From Pseudomonadota bacterium (GTDB lineage: Bacteria > Myxococcota > UBA9042 > PHBI01), in the NCBI GenBank assembly GCA_005788935.1, contig SYAK01000048.1:1-7907 (forward strand): a stretch of DNA of 7,907 nt. The letters are read 5' to 3'. Below are positions 5,771 to 7,907 of this stretch, piece by piece; the stretch's first letter is position 1; each line of letters starts with the position of its first letter. A program made the position numbers and the translations under genes. The notes below the pieces were generated by a model. The model was not told where the DNA came from, ran no database searches, and was given only the letters and a program-made list of their open reading frames with translations.

Positions 5771-6886
5771 ATGGGGAGCCACGAAGCCGACAGCAGCAGC
5801 CGCGTCATCTCCGGACTCGCCTTCGAGCCAGATGACGCCCGCCACACCCACGCCTTACGCTGCTTCGGGCGCCAGCTCGCGAAGCTCGACGCAGCCATCG
5901 CCGCGAGCGTCAACGAGACCCCTCCCGAGGGCAGCCACCTCGCGCGGCCGTTCCTCGGGGAGACGGCCATCGGGCACCGGCTCTACCTCGCAGGCGGTCG
6001 CACGCCGCTGTTCATGCTGCAGGGCCTCGCGCGGCTCGAGATCGGCACGCGCAAGTCGCCCGAGACCTTCGAGAAGGCGCTGAGGCACATCAAGCGGCTC
6101 GAGGATGAACTCGGCGAGGTCGACTTCTGGTGGACGCTGTTCAAGCGTGGCGCGGCCTGGGGGCTGCCGGCAGGCGTCGTGAACTGGGCCGAGTCCCACC
6201 ACGCGCACGCGTGCGGTCAGGCCGAGGGCTGGCTCGAGGCCTCCGACTGGATCGCCCACGAGGGGCAGCCCGAGGAGGGGACCATCAGGCTGCGGACGAA
6301 CAAGCTGTCGCGCGCACTCGTCGGCGAAAGCTGGTCAACCGCTCGCAAGGCCAAGAATCGCCTCGGGAAGTTCCTTGTCGAGAAGCTCCGCAAGACGCAT
6401 GAGGCGGCGCTCGAGCTGAACATGCAGGACCTCGAGGGCGGCGTCCACGAGCTGCGCCGCAAGGTCCGCTGGTTCAGCATCTACGCTGCGGCGCTTGAGG
6501 GCGCGCTGACACTCGACCGTGAGGCCGAGGCCCCCGCGGGCTGGGAGCGCTACATGACCGAGCGCGTCGTCACGAGCCCCTTCAACCAGCTGCCCGAGCC
6601 GCCCGAAGGCGTCGCGCCGCTGTTCATTCCGGCCCCGCTGTTCTACGCGCTCAGCTGCTTCATCGCCGAGCTCGGAGACATCAAGGACGCCGCGCAGTGG
6701 ACCGAGGCCATCGAGGCCGGCCTCAAGGTCACCGGCGAGGCTGGCTCACCCGAGCAGTTCCTCGGCGAGCAGAACACCTCGCACGAGCTCGCGGGCCACC
6801 GCACGGCCGCCGTCGTCGCCCAGACCATCGTCGCCGACGCGCTGCTTCCACGCCTCGCGGACGCCCTCGAGGCCCAGCTCGGCTGA
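5771..6886 (+). CDS. Helical hypothetical protein with divergent CHAD-like features
   Basis: This soluble 371-residue protein has no signal peptide or membrane segment. It is mostly alpha-helical by composition, with basic helices (for example ARKAKNRLGKFLVEKLRKTH, 191-210). I do not recognise it firmly. Three landmarks resemble the CHAD domain, a histidine- and arginine-rich helical fold linked to polyphosphate binding. These are RHIKRLEDELGEVDFWWTLF (105-124), like the LGxxRDxDV helix; GVHELRRKVRWFSIYAAALE (224-243), like the second-half HxLRKxxKRLRYxxE helix; and CFIAELGDIKDAAQWTEAI (296-314), like the closing LGxxND helix. The classic first VHxxRVxxRR motif is not obvious; GHRLYLAGGR (68-77) occupies that region. 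His-rich SHHAHAC (142-148) is notable. The gene has its own promoter and appears monocistronic. If the CHAD reading fails, it is simply an uncharacterised protein; that it is a gene is clear from codon use and the strong ribosome binding site. Confidence 0.82.
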   Translation: MGSHEADSSSRVISGLAFEPDDARHTHALRCFGRQLAKLDAAIAASVNETPPEGSHLARPFLGETAIGHRLYLAGGRTPLFMLQGLARLEIGTRKSPETFEKALRHIKRLEDELGEVDFWWTLFKRGAAWGLPAGVVNWAESHHAHACGQAEGWLEASDWIAHEGQPEEGTIRLRTNKLSRALVGESWSTARKAKNRLGKFLVEKLRKTHEAALELNMQDLEGGVHELRRKVRWFSIYAAALEGALTLDREAEAPAGWERYMTERVVTSPFNQLPEPPEGVAPLFIPAPLFYALSCFIAELGDIKDAAQWTEAIEAGLKVTGEAGSPEQFLGEQNTSHELAGHRTAAVVAQTIVADALLPRLADALEAQLG

Positions 6887-6986
6887 GGGATGGCGGGGAG
6901 CCGGCGCCCTGGCAACTCCGGGCCGACGCGCTCCCTTCGCCCGCAGAACGTACCTGGCGGCTCGACCGTCATCGCTCGGATCGGAT

Positions 6987-7015
6987 GGCAAGTTCATCTT
7001 TTCGGACACGACCCC
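6987..7015. repeat. 29-bp direct repeat, copy 1
   Basis: It pairs with 7057-7085 at 25 of 29 positions, the start points being exactly 70 bp apart. The shared core includes TTTCGGACA then GACCCC. On the minus strand each copy reads TGTCCGAAA and then ATGAAC. It lies in the gap between convergent genes and codes for nothing evident. Confidence 0.8.
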
Positions 7016-7056
7016 GGGCGTAGGGGCGCGGACCGACGGTGTGGCGCGGTGGTCGA

Positions 7057-7085
7057 GGCACGTTCATTCTTTCGGACATGACCCC
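7057..7085. repeat. 29-bp direct repeat, copy 2
   Basis: Second copy of the 6987-7015 repeat, differing at four positions. It ends 34 nt before the 3' end of the ligase-like gene. The 41 bp between the copies are not repeated. Repeated TG-starting sequences of this sort occur at insertion-sequence ends (IS21-type elements, for example), but no transposase is present here. Confidence 0.8.
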
Positions 7086-7119
7086 CAAGGCCGACCCCCT
7101 GCGATGCTGGCCCTGACGA

Positions 7120-7907
7120 TCAGGTGGCGGGGCCTGAGCGCTCCCAGCCCTTCTTGATGTTCTCGGCGACGAGGGTGTCGGCGACGAGGGTCGCGTGGGC
7201 CTCGGAGACAGCGGTTCGGAGTGTGCGCTTGAGCGGGGTCTTCCGATCGGGGCTGTAGTCGGTGAAGTGGACGACCCAGGCCGGCCAGCCCGGATCGGTG
7301 GTTTCCTTGTTCGTCCGCCAGACGAGCAGCTTGCGGACGGCGGTCCTGCCCTTGGCGGCCTTCGTCCAGACCTCGCGGCGGCCGAGCCCGCTCGCGGACC
7401 GGGCTGGGGGTTCGGCCGGGGCGTCCAGGGCCTCCAAGGCGCAGCGCTCGGTGAGCTGGGTCGCGCGCACATCGATCGCGTTGACGGTCTTGTCGCGGCG
7501 GACCCGAGCGAGGACGGGGGTGATTAGGGAGACGCCAGGCATCGCGGCGGCGGGGGTCCAGGCGCCCCCTTCGAAGCGGAGCGCCAACCGCGAGACCGGG
7601 GTGCCGTCGCTGTCGTCGGCCCGCACGTCGGTGCTCGCCACCTCGATGACGACCTCTAGGCGGTCCCAACGGACGAGCATGCCGTCGCCAGCCGTATGGC
7701 GGAAGCCGCTTGGGCACTCGAGCGGCAGGATCTCGGCGAGGAGCTGACGGCGGGTGGTGTCGGTCCCGAGGTTGCCGACGCTTCAGACGAGCTGAAAGGT
7801 GCCGTCGGCGCGGAGGACGGCGTACACGAGCGAGCGGGCGTGGGAGGGGTCCTCGGCGCGCGACGTGAGGCCGACGACGGCCGCGTCGAGGCTGAAGCCG
7901 GGCTTCA
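7120..7907 (-). pseudogene. 3' part of an ATP-dependent DNA-ligase-like gene with an in-frame TGA
   Basis: On the minus strand one frame runs from the window edge to a stop at 7120. It reads as good protein throughout but has a TGA at 7785-7783. Before it, 40 codons give FSLDAAVVGLTSRAED and LVYAVLRADGTFQLV; after it the frame goes on SVGNLGTDTTRRQLLAEIL. This resembles the OB-fold of ATP-dependent DNA ligases, where a LDxVVVG strand precedes a VGxVG turn; the stop falls on the expected first Gly. Further on, RWDRLEVVIEVAS and PVLARVRRDKT resemble the family's ExVVEV strand and the R-x-R-x-DK motif VI. About 100 residues then follow (WRTNKETTDPGWPAWVVHFT, then DYSPDRKTPLKRTLR, ending KKGWER). 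They are not part of the minimal ligase core and I do not know them. The catalytic lysine domain would lie beyond the window. An ATG at 7680 opens the downstream 186 residues but lacks a ribosome binding site. The nonsense codon is certain in this sequence; the ligase call is moderate. Confidence 0.6.

Noticed and set aside
6746..7009. Minus-strand frame beginning MSEKMN at repeat copy 1
   Set aside because: It lies mostly opposite the end of the CHAD-like gene and has shadow-like composition. The shared MSE(K/R)MN start with a frame at copy 2 only reflects the DNA repeat.
7112..7124. Perfect CCTGA-CGA-TCAGG hairpin at the end of the ligase-like gene
   Set aside because: It overlaps the stop codon, is only 5 bp long and has no T tract on either strand, so a terminator call is not supported.

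Overview
The window is very GC-rich bacterial DNA with strong G/C preference at third codon positions. The gene content fits a Myxococcota-like (deltaproteobacterial) or similar high-GC Gram-negative genome: a lipoprotein lipase, a branched-chain-type acyl-CoA dehydrogenase, a ClpP paralogue beside a TPR protein, and a DNA-ligase-like gene. The lineage is an inference from style; no taxonomic marker is present.

Layout: (1) 145-2507, plus strand: a ClpP-family serine peptidase followed after 17 nt by a TPR-type helical-repeat protein, probably one operon. (2) 2508-2888: convergent gap holding a short minus-strand reading frame that looks coding on both sides of an imperfect 20-bp tandem duplication, which throws it out of frame. 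(3) 2889-4283, minus strand: a secreted, probably lipid-anchored two-domain lipase. Its C-terminal half resembles, from memory, the lipid-binding domain of Archaeoglobus fulgidus lipase. (4) 4284-4499: divergent regulatory gap. (5) 4500-5657, plus strand: a complete short/branched-chain acyl-CoA dehydrogenase. (6) 5658-5770: a GC hairpin running straight into a sigma70-like promoter, then a good ribosome binding site. (7) 5771-6886, plus strand: a helical protein with faint CHAD-like signatures. (8) 6887-7119: two near-identical 29-bp direct repeats exactly 70 bp apart. (9) 7120-7907, minus strand: the 3' part of an ATP-dependent DNA-ligase-like gene, interrupted by one in-frame TGA and running off the window.

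Functional links are limited. The divergent lipase and acyl-CoA dehydrogenase could release and oxidise acyl chains, but a branched-chain amino-acid role for the dehydrogenase is equally likely. The strongest unusual signals are the nonsense codon in the ligase-like gene, the 20-bp duplication that splits the small gene, the paired 29-bp repeats, and the divergent CHAD-like protein. No RNA gene, CRISPR array or intact mobile element was seen, and I found no convincing new multi-gene system.
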